A stretch of DNA of 13,691 nt from Thiomicrorhabdus sp. (GCA_015488565.1 WFNQ01000084.1:1-13691); one strand, 5' to 3'; positions 1 to 6,746 are shown, counted from the stretch's first letter. Numbers and translations: made by a program. The notes: generated by a model from the sequence alone, not told the origin.

Positions 1-38
1 CACGGGCGCGGGAAATCGAATACAGGGTAGAGAAATGG

Positions 39-55
39 AACAATTACCAATTGTT
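39..55. repeat. AT-rich perfect inverted repeat
   Basis: AACAATT and AATTGTT face each other across a 3-base spacer. It lies just beyond the stop of the minus-strand ParE relic, so it might be a weak terminator for that gene, but the stem is AT-rich and has no clear T-run on the minus strand. An operator is equally possible. Confidence 0.35.
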
Positions 56-65
56 TTACATTAGC

Positions 66-338
66 TTATAAATGGCGGTTTTCATCCATTCGTTTATGCA
101 AAACTCGGATAATTATTACTCCGTATGTAGTCTTTTTGTAATAAATGATATGAGAAACTACCGCAAAAGCACGTAGTGTTTTTCCTGCGTGGCTGTAGTC
201 CATTCCTAGCATATAATTATCTGCTAAAGTTTCAAATGTGGTTTCAATATCCCTGATATATTTATCAGCTCGATTATTTCCCCACTTTTTAACGCTGTAT
301 TTATAGGTTTTTTCTAAATCAGTAATGGCTGTAGTGGT
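66..338 (-). pseudogene. ParE-family toxin relic lacking its N-terminus
   Basis: On the minus strand an open frame of about 90 codons ends at the TAA on 66-68. It reads as the body of a RelE/ParE-superfamily toxin: an early D-L-E-K helix, then V-K-K-W-G, a central L-R-A-F motif, S-H-I-I-Y-Y-K in the beta sheet, and the family's usual ending V-L-H-K-R-M-D-E-N-R-H-L. ParE proteins of this type inhibit DNA gyrase and are normally 95-100 residues long. Here the frame has no start codon: an in-frame TAG (339-341 on the plus strand) sits where the conserved Leu of the N-terminal Y-x-L-T segment should be, and no ATG or antitoxin gene lies upstream of it. The break falls at a 9-bp inverted repeat (340-348 / 373-381). 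I infer a decayed toxin that has lost its start and its partner; family assignment is by motif reading only. Confidence 0.7.
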
Positions 339-339
339 C

Positions 340-381
340 TAATAAACCTGTAATTTTCTTGGTGCAATGAACGGTTTATTA
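340..381. repeat. 9-bp inverted repeat at the ParE relic break point
   Basis: TAATAAACC (340-348) is matched by GGTTTATTA (373-381). The left arm touches the in-frame stop that ends the toxin relic, so it may mark an insertion or deletion boundary. The 10-mer AACGGTTTAT inside the right half (370-379) recurs at 1030-1039, after the toxin-antitoxin pair. The rest of 341-460 shows no gene. Confidence 0.4.
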
Positions 382-470
382 AAGGAATGAGAGCCGATTG
401 ATTTCTTGCAATGAATATTTGATGCAAAAAACATCATCCAAATGAAATAAATAGAGGCGTTTTATCGTAT

Positions 471-486
471 GATATACACGTATATC
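471..486. promoter_or_regulatory. Palindromic operator upstream of the TA operon
   Basis: GATATAC and GTATATC form a 7-bp palindrome with a 2-base centre, ending 17 bases before the antitoxin ATG. RHH antitoxins bind such palindromes over their own promoter, so this is the likely autoregulatory site. Possible -10 hexamers (TATGAT 468-473 or TATACA 473-478) overlap it; I see no convincing -35. The ribosome binding site AGAAGGA follows at about 490-496. Confidence 0.6.
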
Positions 487-503
487 AAAAGAAGGATAAA
501 AAA

Positions 504-710
504 ATGTTAGCCATTCGATTACCAGAAGAAATTGAAGAGCGTCTTAATACACTTGCAAAAAAAACAGGACGAACAAAAACCTATTATGCTAGAGAAGCGA
601 TTTTAACGCACCTAGAGAATATAGAAGATGCCTACCTAGCTGATGAGGCTGTTAGTAGAATAAAGACGGGTGAAAGTGCTTTATTGAGTCATGAGGATGT
701 TTGGGAATGA
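504..710 (+). CDS. Ribbon-helix-helix antitoxin of a type II TA pair
   Basis: This 68-residue protein has the shape of RelB/StbD-like antitoxins. Residues 1-45 form a ribbon-helix-helix DNA-binding domain (beta strand L-A-I-R-L-P, then E-E-I-E-E-R-L, a turn with G-R-T-K-T, and the second helix Y-Y-A-R-E-A-I). The tail (about 46-68) is charged and should wrap the toxin. The ATG has a good AGAAGGA site 8 bases upstream. The stop overlaps the toxin start as ATGA, so the two are translationally coupled. It should neutralise the downstream RelE toxin and repress its own promoter through the palindrome at 471-486. The DNA-binding fold is clear; the exact family name (RelB versus other RHH antitoxins) is not settled. 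Confidence 0.85.
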   Translation: MLAIRLPEEIEERLNTLAKKTGRTKTYYAREAILTHLENIEDAYLADEAVSRIKTGESALLSHEDVWE

Positions 711-976
711 CTTGGACGATCAAGTACGAACAACAAGTTGCTAAGAATCTAAAAAAAATTGACCCAGAGAATCGAAAGCGAATTAAGAAATTCATAGAAG
801 AGAGATTGATTAACTCAATAAATCCCAAAGAGAGAGGAGAATCCTTAAAAGGAAATTTAAATGAATACTGGCGGTGGCGACTAGGGGACTACAGAATCAT
901 AGGTGAGATTAACGAAAATGAGATTTTGATTGTTATTTTAAAGATAGGACACCGAAGAAATATTTATTCTTCTTAG
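707..976 (+). CDS. RelE-type mRNA-interferase toxin
   Basis: From the ATG at 707 this is an 89-residue RelE/ParE-superfamily toxin. An in-frame TTG at 701 would add two residues, but the ATGA overlap with the antitoxin stop makes 707 the better start. The order is typical: an N-terminal strand W-T-I-K-Y, two lysine-rich helices, L-K-G-N (Lys48), a basic W-R-W-R segment, G-D-Y-R (Arg63), and the C-terminal G-H-R-R-N-I-Y with Arg83, Arg84 and Tyr87. In RelE these basic residues and the late Tyr cleave mRNA in the ribosomal A site. All are present, so I expect it to be active and held by the upstream antitoxin. That it cleaves mRNA rather than acting on gyrase is inferred from the R-x-x-Y ending. 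Confidence 0.85.
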   Translation: MTWTIKYEQQVAKNLKKIDPENRKRIKKFIEERLINSINPKERGESLKGNLNEYWRWRLGDYRIIGEINENEILIVILKIGHRRNIYSS

Positions 977-978
977 GT

Positions 979-1112
979 AAAGGGGGCGGTATTCTTAAAA
1001 AAAGCGGTGACCATTTCCTTAGCGAAATTAACGGTTTATCTGTATTAAGCTTGCTCAAGAGGGGGTGCTCTGGAGCAAAAGAAACAGCCTGAAATTTTAC
1101 CCCGCCCCCTTT
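979..1112. repeat. Small inverted-repeat element, copy 1
   Basis: AAAGGGGGCGG (979-989) and CCGCCCCCTTT (1102-1112) are perfect 11-bp inverted repeats bounding 134 bp. Inside lies a 37-nt repeat (1044-1080) that recurs at 1652-1688 with 32 of 37 identities, all five differences being transitions. The repeat folds as TTGCTC / GAGCAA, an A-G mismatch, AGAG / CTCT and a loop GGGGTG (1051-1078). The element begins just after the RelE toxin stop. Confidence 0.6.
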
Positions 1113-1147
1113 TAGAACGTGTTTCATTCAAAAAATTGAAATTTTCA

Positions 1148-1176
1148 GGCGAAGCCACGCAGGTTATCGCCGCCCC
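1148..1176. repeat. GC-rich hairpin before the 121-residue gene
   Basis: AGGCGA is followed about 14 bases later by TCGCC, giving a 5-bp GC-rich stem, and the text CCCCGTTAGGG follows at about 1176-1186. The latter resembles the GTTRRRY end of integron attC sites, but I could not find a convincing partner for it. Function unknown. Confidence 0.25.
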
Positions 1177-1202
1177 GTTAGGGATTTAACTGAGGATATA
1201 AA

Positions 1203-1568
1203 GTGAAAGATATTCCGATGACAGAGGTTGTTCAATCAGCATATGATAGAGCAAAAGAAGACCTAGATTTAGGAAGATTACCAATTACAAATATTGAGGA
1301 TCTTTGTCATGCAGCACATTCGTATGCATTTCTAGATTTATATCAAGGTTTCAAAAAGCCTGATAAAAAAAGACACTATAAGAAACCAATAGATAAACTC
1401 TACAAACTTTTTGATAACGGTACACTTTCAGAAAAAGAGACTTACGCCAGTTTTGCATTTTGCTACCTCAAAGTATTTGAGATAGAGGGCATACTTAAGA
1501 AAAAGACTTTTCTAGCGCAGTTTGAACACGAGAAAAGAAAGTATGCTTGGCAGGGCAAATTAAGCTGA
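1203..1568 (+). CDS. Hypothetical protein, 121 residues
   Basis: I do not recognise this family. It is a soluble, highly charged, Lys-rich protein (predicted basic) with no signal peptide or membrane segment. It appears largely helical, with aromatic-rich stretches such as H-S-Y-A-F-L-D-L-Y in the middle and A-F-C-Y-L-K-V-F-E near the end. The GTG at 1203 is chosen because GAGG lies about 9 bases upstream; an ATG at 1218 is in frame but has no better site. It stands alone between two copies of a repeated hairpin element and follows a toxin-antitoxin pair, which fits a small accessory or mobile-cassette gene. No function can be assigned. Confidence 0.6.
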   Translation: MKDIPMTEVVQSAYDRAKEDLDLGRLPITNIEDLCHAAHSYAFLDLYQGFKKPDKKRHYKKPIDKLYKLFDNGTLSEKETYASFAFCYLKVFEIEGILKKKTFLAQFEHEKRKYAWQGKLS

Positions 1569-2067
1569 TCAAATAAGTGGGGTTAGTGTCGACTTTAATT
1601 TAATACAACTCAGATGAATGTCATTCAAAAGTCAGAAGGGGTACAAGGTGAATTGAGTTTACTCAAGAGAGGGTGCTCTGGAGCAGAAAATTTTAATCCA
1701 AAATTTTCTCCCCCCTTTATATATTCAATATTCAACAAAACAACATTAAAATCTACGAAATGCGGTAACTTTTTTTAAAAGCGTAGGCTAGCTTAGTTAT
1801 TCATCAGTCATTATCGTCGCTCTAACAGAATGCTACAGCTTAGAACTTACACCGCATTTCGTTTGGCTATGCCAAGTTTCATCCGTTATAAATTGTGCCG
1901 CAGGGCTTGGGTCGTTATGTGTAAAAAAAACCACAGAATAAAAAAATCCAGCGGACGGCTAAAAATGCTGTGTAGCCGTATTATCCCAGAAGTCGCTATC
2001 TTTAAGTGTTTATCCGAAATATACTGTCGGCCTGTTTTTGAGTATCGGTTTTTTGGATGACATGTAT
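1569..2067. other. Gene-free interval rich in inverted repeats
   Basis: Apart from repeat copy 2, I see no credible gene here. Structures seen are ACGAAATGCGG (1755-1765) paired with CCGCATTTCGT (1852-1862), a TTGGC-TAT-GCCAA hairpin at 1863-1875, and a perfect 7-bp stem ACGGCTA / TAGCCGT at 1955-1979 with an 11-base loop. An open frame at 1830-2060 has no ribosome binding site and low-complexity basic content, so I do not call it. A structured RNA or remnants of mobile DNA are both possible. Confidence 0.4.
1636..1717. repeat. Small inverted-repeat element, copy 2
   Basis: AAGGGG (1636-1641) and CCCCTT (1712-1717) bound 82 bp containing the second copy of the 37-nt repeat (1652-1688). Its hairpin is TTACTC / GAGCAG around AGAG / CTCT with loop AGGGTG. 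As in copy 1 it is followed by an A-rich stretch, AAATTTT, and a C-run. It sits about 70 bases after the stop of the 121-residue gene. Confidence 0.55.
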
Positions 2068-2080
2068 TAGAGAGGTTTAA

Positions 2081-2599
2081 TTGGCAAAGTTAAAACGTAT
2101 TTTAGGTATTGACCCGGGTTCTCGTAAAACGGGGTTTGGTGTGATTGAGTCAGGACGTTATAACCCTAGTTATGTGGTGAGTGGCGTGATTCGGGTTGAG
2201 AAATTCTCGGGGGCAGATCGCCTTAAAAACATTTTTGAATCGGTGTGCCAAATTATTGATCAATACCAGCCAGATGTGATGGCGGTTGAAAAAGTCTTTA
2301 TTTATAAAAACCCCAAATCAGCTCTTATTTTAGGGCAGGCTAGGGGGGTGATTTTATGTGCGGGTGCGATCAAGGGAGTTTCGATTATGGAGTATACGCC
2401 CACGCAAATTAAAAGCACCATTGTGGGTAAGGGTCACGCGAGTAAAGACCAAGTTCAATACATGGTACAAAACCTATTAAAATTGACGGATACCCCACAA
2501 GAAGATGCCGCCGATGCTTTGGCGTGCGCGTTATGTCACGATCGTTATATGTCTTTGGGGATTGATCCAGAGTTACTCTCTAAAGGGACTAAGTTTTAA
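2081..2599 (+). CDS. ruvC: Holliday junction endonuclease RuvC
   Basis: RuvC is the dimeric nuclease that cuts Holliday junctions symmetrically after RuvAB has migrated them. At 172 residues the length is standard. The RNase H-like fold is readable: I-L-G-I-D-P-G-S carries catalytic Asp11, A-V-E-K-V-F carries Glu70, and E-D-A-A-D-A-L carries Asp142 and Asp145, matching E. coli Asp7, Glu66, Asp138 and Asp141. The K-N-P-K-S-A-L-x-L-G-Q-A-R-G signature is intact. The start is TTG at 2081, with AGAGAGG 6-12 bases upstream; the ATG at 2057 runs into a stop in its own frame. It heads the ruv cluster but is separated from ruvA by 111 bases. No yebC gene is seen upstream, where it often lies in relatives. 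Confidence 0.97.
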   Translation: MAKLKRILGIDPGSRKTGFGVIESGRYNPSYVVSGVIRVEKFSGADRLKNIFESVCQIIDQYQPDVMAVEKVFIYKNPKSALILGQARGVILCAGAIKGVSIMEYTPTQIKSTIVGKGHASKDQVQYMVQNLLKLTDTPQEDAADALACALCHDRYMSLGIDPELLSKGTKF

Positions 2600-2655
2600 T
2601 ATTGGATTTACTTTACGCATTAAATTAAGAATATTTTTCTAGGGCTTAAAAAGCT

Positions 2656-2662
2656 CCCCCCC
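2656..2662 (+). repeat. C7 homopolymer between ruvC and ruvA
   Basis: Seven C bases follow AAAAAGCT and precede TTTCTG. The upstream GGGCTT (2642-2647) could pair imperfectly with AAGCTCCC, but a true terminator is not clear. Confidence 0.5.
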
Positions 2663-2710
2663 TTTCTGTTTTATGGTTTAATCCGTTAAAAATAAGGAGT
2701 TTTATAACTT

Positions 2711-3349
2711 ATGATTGGTTTTTTACGCGGTAATGTGGTGCAAAAACGTCCGCCTTTATTGGTGATGGATGTTCAGGGTGTGGGGTATGAAATTGAAGCA
2801 CCCATGTCCACGTTTTATCAGCTGGAATCACTTCAGAATGATGTCACGATTCTGACACACATGCACGTGCGTGAAGATGCTATGCTGTTGTTTGGTTTTG
2901 CCACAGAGTCGGAACGGGTGTTGTTTAAAACTCTGATTAAGGTGAATGGCGTGGGCGCTAAAATGGCACTGGCGATTTTATCGGCCATGGCGGTTAATGA
3001 GTTTTGTTCGTATGTGGATACGGGGGATACGGCGGCGTTGACGCGTATTCCAGGCGTGGGTAAAAAAACCGCGGAGCGGTTGCAAATTGAGATGCGAGAC
3101 CGTCTTAAAGAGGTGGTGAAATCGGGATTATTGTCGTATGAACATACAACGACAACCCTTGATGAAAAAGGCGATTTAGCGCCTCAAAAAGCGGCTTTTT
3201 CCAATACATTACAGCAGTCGGCGTGTGAAGCGTTGCTCTCATTGGGCTATAAAAGTTCACAGGCTGAAAGTATGGTGGCCTCGGTCTATCATGCCGAGTT
3301 GACGCTGGAAGAGGTTATTAAACGGGCGTTGCAAGGGGCTAAGATATAA
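2711..3349 (+). CDS. ruvA: Holliday junction branch migration protein RuvA
   Basis: RuvA is the tetramer that grips the four-way junction and loads the RuvB motor. At 212 residues it is slightly longer than E. coli RuvA (203). Domain I (about 1-63) is the OB fold beginning M-I-G-F-L-R-G. Domain II (about 64-140) carries two helix-hairpin-helix motifs, N-G-V-G-A-K-M-A at 79-86 and P-G-V-G-K-K-T-A at 114-121. A flexible linker (about 141-165) leads to domain III (about 166-212), which contacts RuvB and includes the A-L-x-S-L-G-Y helix. AAGGAG lies 11 bases before the ATG, a rather long spacing. The TAA stop touches the ruvB ATG directly, so the two are co-translated. Confidence 0.97.
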   Translation: MIGFLRGNVVQKRPPLLVMDVQGVGYEIEAPMSTFYQLESLQNDVTILTHMHVREDAMLLFGFATESERVLFKTLIKVNGVGAKMALAILSAMAVNEFCSYVDTGDTAALTRIPGVGKKTAERLQIEMRDRLKEVVKSGLLSYEHTTTTLDEKGDLAPQKAAFSNTLQQSACEALLSLGYKSSQAESMVASVYHAELTLEEVIKRALQGAKI

Positions 3350-4342
3350 ATGATTGAAACCGATCGCATTGTAGGTTCTCAAGAAGTGGCGGATGACATG
3401 TATTCTGCCCCTTCCGTTCGCCCGCAGCAAATTAGAGAGTACATTGGCCAAACGGCGGTTAGAGAGCAATTGCAGCTTTCGATGGATGCCGCTAAAATGC
3501 GCAAAGAGGCCTTGGATCACGTTTTATTATATGGCCCTCCGGGGTTGGGAAAAACCACGTTGTCTAATATTATTGCGCAAGAAATGGGGGTGACACTGCG
3601 TCAAACCTCTGGCCCCGTGATTGAAAAACCGGGTGACTTGGCGGCCATTTTGACCCGCTTAGAGCCGCATGATGTATTGTTTATTGATGAAATTCACCGT
3701 TTAAGCCCGATTGTTGAAGAGGTGCTGTATCCCGCGATGGAGGATTTTCAAATCGACATTATGATTGGCGATGGCCCTGCGGCACAAAGCGTTAAAATTG
3801 ATATTCCACCGTTTACTTTAGTGGGCGCAACGACACGGGCGGGGTTATTAACGTCGCCTTTGCGTGACCGGTTTGGTCTGGTGCAACGTTTGGAATTTTA
3901 CAGTGTTGAGGAGTTAACCGAAATTGTTATGCGCTCTGCCAATATTTTAGGCGTAGCGGCCGAAGGGGAGGGGGGGGAAGAAATTGCGCGACGTTCTCGT
4001 GGGACACCGCGTATTGCGAACCGTTTGTTAAGACGTGTAAGAGACTATGCGCAAGTAAAAGGGAATGGTATTATCACTCCCGAGATTGCTGACCTGTCCT
4101 TAAATGTGTTGGAAGTAGATCGTTTGGGGTTGGATAAAATGGATCGCCGTTTTTTGGAAACGCTGATTGAAAAATTTGAAGGCGGCCCGGTGGGAATTGA
4201 CAGCATGGCGACGGCGTTAGGTGAAGAACGAGGCACAATTGAAGATGTTATTGAACCGTTTTTAGTGCAACAAGGGTTTTTAATCCGAACGCCAAGAGGG
4301 CGCGTGGCAACCTCAAATGCTTATAAACACTTGAATCTTTAA
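3350..4342 (+). CDS. ruvB: Holliday junction branch migration ATPase RuvB
   Basis: RuvB is the hexameric AAA+ motor that pumps DNA through the RuvA-bound junction. At 330 residues it is of normal length. Walker A is G-P-P-G-L-G-K-T (62-69), Walker B L-F-I-D-E-I-H (110-116), sensor 1 G-A-T-T-R-A-G (159-165), the arginine finger Arg174 in L-R-D-R-F-G, and sensor 2 Arg221 in G-T-P-R-I-A-N. The C-terminal winged helix spans about 255-330 and includes G-P-V-G-I-D-S and T-P-R-G-R. It starts at the base after the ruvA stop. A G8 run at 3970-3977 encodes a Gly/Glu-rich turn near residues 207-211, a variable spot in the family; the frame is intact as given. Confidence 0.98.
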   Translation: MIETDRIVGSQEVADDMYSAPSVRPQQIREYIGQTAVREQLQLSMDAAKMRKEALDHVLLYGPPGLGKTTLSNIIAQEMGVTLRQTSGPVIEKPGDLAAILTRLEPHDVLFIDEIHRLSPIVEEVLYPAMEDFQIDIMIGDGPAAQSVKIDIPPFTLVGATTRAGLLTSPLRDRFGLVQRLEFYSVEELTEIVMRSANILGVAAEGEGGEEIARRSRGTPRIANRLLRRVRDYAQVKGNGIITPEIADLSLNVLEVDRLGLDKMDRRFLETLIEKFEGGPVGIDSMATALGEERGTIEDVIEPFLVQQGFLIRTPRGRVATSNAYKHLNL

Positions 4343-4450
4343 GCAATGGTCACGATGATGTATGGATTAACGACTCAGAGCGGGTTTTAGTCATGACGAG
4401 TTATGTCGTCTCTTATATTGAAAGTTTTAAAACAGAAAAAATAAATGCGC

Positions 4451-4456
4451 TATAAT
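4451..4456 (+). promoter_or_regulatory. Likely -10 box of the tolQRA promoter
   Basis: A perfect TATAAT lies 22 bases before the tolQ ATG in the 135-base ruvB-tolQ gap. No good -35 is visible: TTAAAA at 4427-4432 has 18-base spacing, and TTGAAA at 4418-4423 is too far. TAAGGAAAG (4466-4474) is the tolQ ribosome binding site. Confidence 0.55.
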
Positions 4457-4477
4457 GCGTATTTTTAAGGAAAGATA

Positions 4478-5155
4478 ATGAACGAAAATTTTGTTGAGTT
4501 AATTTTAAATGCCAGCACGATTGTGCAGTCCGTTATGGTGTTGCTTGTGTTTATGTCGTTAATCGTTTGGGCGGTTACCTTTAGCAAGTGGTATCAAATT
4601 CGTAAAGCCAAAAGGGTCGCACAGCAGTTTGTTGATACCTATTTAAGTTCGCCTGATTTAAATACGTTTTATCAGCAAGATAAGTTATCGAACTTTCATG
4701 GTGAGGGGTTGTCTCATATTTTTTTAGAAGGGTTTAGAGAGTTTTTACGCCTTAAAAAACAAGGTATGGCAGAGGCAAGTGATTTGATTTCTGGTTCTCA
4801 ACGAATGATGAAAGTCGCGTTTTCTAAAGAAGCCGATAAATTAGAAAACCGTTTGTCTATTCTTGCCACAATAGGTTCTTCTGCGCCTTATATTGGTCTG
4901 TTTGGAACGGTTTTAGGAGTGATGCACGCGTTTCAAGGGTTAGGTGAAATGCAAAACGCAACATTGGCGGCCGTAGCCCCAGGTATCTCAGAAGCCTTGA
5001 TTGTGACGGCGATGGGGCTGTTTGCTGCCATTCCAGCGGTTATTGCTTATAACAGTTTAAGCAATCGGGTGGATCGTTTATTGGGTGAGTACGAAAACTT
5101 TTCAGACACGCTGCTTACGTCCTTGCAACGAGATGCCTGTTTGGCACAACGATAA
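4478..5155 (+). CDS. tolQ: Tol-Pal system protein TolQ
   Basis: TolQ is the multi-pass inner-membrane stator subunit of the proton-driven Tol-Pal machine, a homologue of ExbB and MotA. The 225 residues show three membrane segments: about 14-37 (V-M-V-L-L-V-F-M-S-L-I-V), about 131-152 within L-A-T-I-G-S-S-A-P-Y-I-G-L-F-G-T-V, and about 164-190 within G-I-S-E-A-L-I-V-T-A-M-G-L-F-A-A-I-P-A. The last two carry the family's proton-channel Thr and small residues. The large loop at 40-130 is cytoplasmic. It is the first gene of the tol operon; ybgC, which often precedes tolQ, is absent. tolR follows after 18 bases. Confidence 0.97.
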   Translation: MNENFVELILNASTIVQSVMVLLVFMSLIVWAVTFSKWYQIRKAKRVAQQFVDTYLSSPDLNTFYQQDKLSNFHGEGLSHIFLEGFREFLRLKKQGMAEASDLISGSQRMMKVAFSKEADKLENRLSILATIGSSAPYIGLFGTVLGVMHAFQGLGEMQNATLAAVAPGISEALIVTAMGLFAAIPAVIAYNSLSNRVDRLLGEYENFSDTLLTSLQRDACLAQR

Positions 5156-5173
5156 GCGAACAGGAAGGCAGTT

Positions 5174-5632
5174 ATGCAAACGGGATTTCGTCATCAAAGA
5201 CAAAAAAGACGCTTAATGGCAGAAATTAACGTGGTTCCCTATGTGGATGTGACGTTGGTTTTATTGATTATTTTTATGATTACCGCCCCGATTGTGCAAC
5301 AAGCGGTGACGGTTAAACTGCCTCAAACACCACAAGTGGTGAACCAAAAACAACAACAACTCGAAGATGAAACCAAGCCGTTTGTGATTACTGTGACCAA
5401 AGAGGGCATGTATAAAACCTCTGAACAGCCTGACATTATTTTAAGCAATAAAGATTTAGAGTCACTGGTCGCAGAGGTGATGGCGCGAACGCAGTTGAAT
5501 CCCAATAAAATGATTTACATTCAAGGAGATCAAGCCGCTCCTTATGGTAAGGTGGTGCGCATTTTTGTGTTGTTGAAGGCCAATGGCGTTGAGCAGGTCT
5601 CTTTATTAACTGAACCAGAAGGTGACCGTTAA
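5174..5632 (+). CDS. tolR: Tol-Pal system protein TolR
   Basis: TolR is the single-span partner of TolQ and resembles ExbD. Of the 152 residues, a basic N-terminus (1-15) is followed by the signature A-E-I-N-V-V-P-Y-V-D-V-T-L-V-L-L-I-I-F (16-34). Asp25 is the proton-carrying residue, equivalent to E. coli Asp23. The rest (about 45-152) is the periplasmic dimerisation domain that contacts peptidoglycan, ending with the P-Y-G-x-V-V-x-I-F-x-L-L-K-x-N-G-V segment typical of ExbD/TolR. AGGAAGG lies just upstream of the start. Its TAA shares one base with the tolA start. Confidence 0.96.
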   Translation: MQTGFRHQRQKRRLMAEINVVPYVDVTLVLLIIFMITAPIVQQAVTVKLPQTPQVVNQKQQQLEDETKPFVITVTKEGMYKTSEQPDIILSNKDLESLVAEVMARTQLNPNKMIYIQGDQAAPYGKVVRIFVLLKANGVEQVSLLTEPEGDR

Positions 5633-6663
5633 TGATGGGCTTTATTGTAAGACACCCTGTTGCGGTTTTTTTGTCGGTTTTACTGCATGTGATTTTGATT
5701 GTTCTGCTTATTTTTAAGTGGTCTGATACCGAAACCACGGTTAAGGTTGCTATGCAGGGGGAGGAAAAACCTGTTCCAGCGCAAACGGGGGAAATTAAGC
5801 AAATAGAACCGTTACAGACCTTTGCCGTGGATGCCTCGATGGTACAAGAGAAATTACAAAAAATTAAGGCACAAGAGGAAGCACGTAAACTGGAACAGCA
5901 GATGCTGGAAGCGAAGACGGTACAAGAACGTCAGCGTTTGAAAACCTTGCAAAAACGCCAAAAAATAGAACAAGAAAAGGCAGAGAAAGCACGAAAACTG
6001 GCCGCACAACAACGGGCTAAAACGGAAGCCGAGCGTCGTAAAACGGTATTGGAACGTCAAAAATCCGAAGAGGCCAAGCGTTTAGCCAAGCTTGAGAAAC
6101 AAAAAGCCGAAGCGGAGCGTATTAAAGCCAAAGAGGCCAAACAAGCAGCTGCTTTGGCAGAGCAAGAGCGACTAAAATCTCAAGAAAAAGCCAAGCAGGC
6201 AGAGCAGATTCGTTTAGAAGAAGAGAAGAAAAAGTTAGCACTTGAAAAAGAAAATGCGGTGAAAGCGAAGGAAAATGAGGCTCTAAAATTGGCTCAAGAG
6301 AAGGCACATGCTGCGGCCATATTACAACGTCAACTGGACGAAGAAGCGGCGGCACAGCGTGCGGCTAAAAAACGCAAGCAAATGTTGTCGTTAAGAGAGA
6401 CGTATATTTCAGCGATCAGTGCCAAGGTGCGGGATAACTGGCGCACGCCAGCAAGAATTTCCCCCAAGGCTCAGTGCGATTTAAAAATTACACAAACGCC
6501 GAAGGGCAGTGTGACCAGTGTGAAGATTTTGAATTGTAATGAGTTTGCAACCAAACAATTTAAAGAAGCGGCCGAAAAAGCGGTATACCGCTCTGAACCG
6601 ATTCCAGCGCCGCCTGTGAAAGAGTTGTTTGAACGCGTGATTACCTTTGAATTTAAACCTTAA
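5632..6663 (+). CDS. tolA: Tol-Pal system protein TolA
   Basis: TolA spans the periplasm and links the TolQR motor to Pal and TolB. Of its 343 residues, domain I has one membrane helix (about 10-28) containing S-V-L-L-H; Ser15 and His19 match the S-x-x-x-H motif through which TolA and TonB contact TolQ/ExbB. Domain II (about 70-250) is a long Lys/Glu/Ala/Gln-rich helix. Domain III (about 252-343) has the TonB-like C-terminal fold with N-W-R-T-P and two cysteines, Cys282 and Cys302, placed to form the usual disulfide. The start overlaps the tolR stop by one base; a second ATG three bases on is equally possible. The stop TAA lies in a 6-bp repeat that flanks the adjacent MITE-like element. Confidence 0.96.
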   Translation: MMGFIVRHPVAVFLSVLLHVILIVLLIFKWSDTETTVKVAMQGEEKPVPAQTGEIKQIEPLQTFAVDASMVQEKLQKIKAQEEARKLEQQMLEAKTVQERQRLKTLQKRQKIEQEKAEKARKLAAQQRAKTEAERRKTVLERQKSEEAKRLAKLEKQKAEAERIKAKEAKQAAALAEQERLKSQEKAKQAEQIRLEEEKKKLALEKENAVKAKENEALKLAQEKAHAAAILQRQLDEEAAAQRAAKKRKQMLSLRETYISAISAKVRDNWRTPARISPKAQCDLKITQTPKGSVTSVKILNCNEFATKQFKEAAEKAVYRSEPIPAPPVKELFERVITFEFKP

Positions 6664-6746
6664 CAGACCTTTGCACGAAAGGATGCATGGATAAAAAAGG
6701 GTAAAATACGCCTGTTTTTTCTCGCACCCCTCTCGTGCAAAGGTCT
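6664..6746. mobile_element. MITE-like element inserted at the tolA stop codon
   Basis: Terminal inverted repeats AGACCTTTGCACGAAAGG (6665-6682) and CCTCTCGTGCAAAGGTCT (6729-6746) match at 17 of 18 positions. The 83-bp unit is flanked by identical CCTTAA hexamers (6658-6663 and 6747-6752), which look like a target-site duplication. The left one contains the tolA TAA. The ends recall IS5-family termini that begin GAGACCTTTGCA, from memory. There is no coding capacity. GTAAAATACGCC at 6701-6712 differs in one base from the tRNA promoter -10 region at 10534-10545, so it may carry a promoter for tolB. A stem-loop regulator without mobility is the alternative. Confidence 0.6.

Noticed and set aside
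933..1127. Minus-strand open frame across repeat copy 1
   Set aside because: It overlaps the toxin gene end and the inverted-repeat element, and reads as low-complexity Pro/Lys stretches from the C- and G-runs.
1024..1186. attC site from TAACGG (1029) to CCGTTA (1178)
   Set aside because: The span is longer than usual attC sites, and I could not find paired inner boxes; kept only as a hypothesis.
1830..2060. 76-codon open frame before ruvC
   Set aside because: No ribosome binding site, odd Arg/Cys-rich composition, overlaps hairpins, and no family resemblance.
2582..2664. AAAGGG / CCCTTT inverted pair around the ruvC end, similar in size to repeat copy 2
   Set aside because: It lacks the 37-nt repeat, and the left arm is inside ruvC coding sequence; probably chance.
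5854..6355. Minus-strand open frames opposite the TolA helix
   Set aside because: Phe/Leu-rich translations are the antisense of Lys/Gln/Glu codons in TolA domain II.
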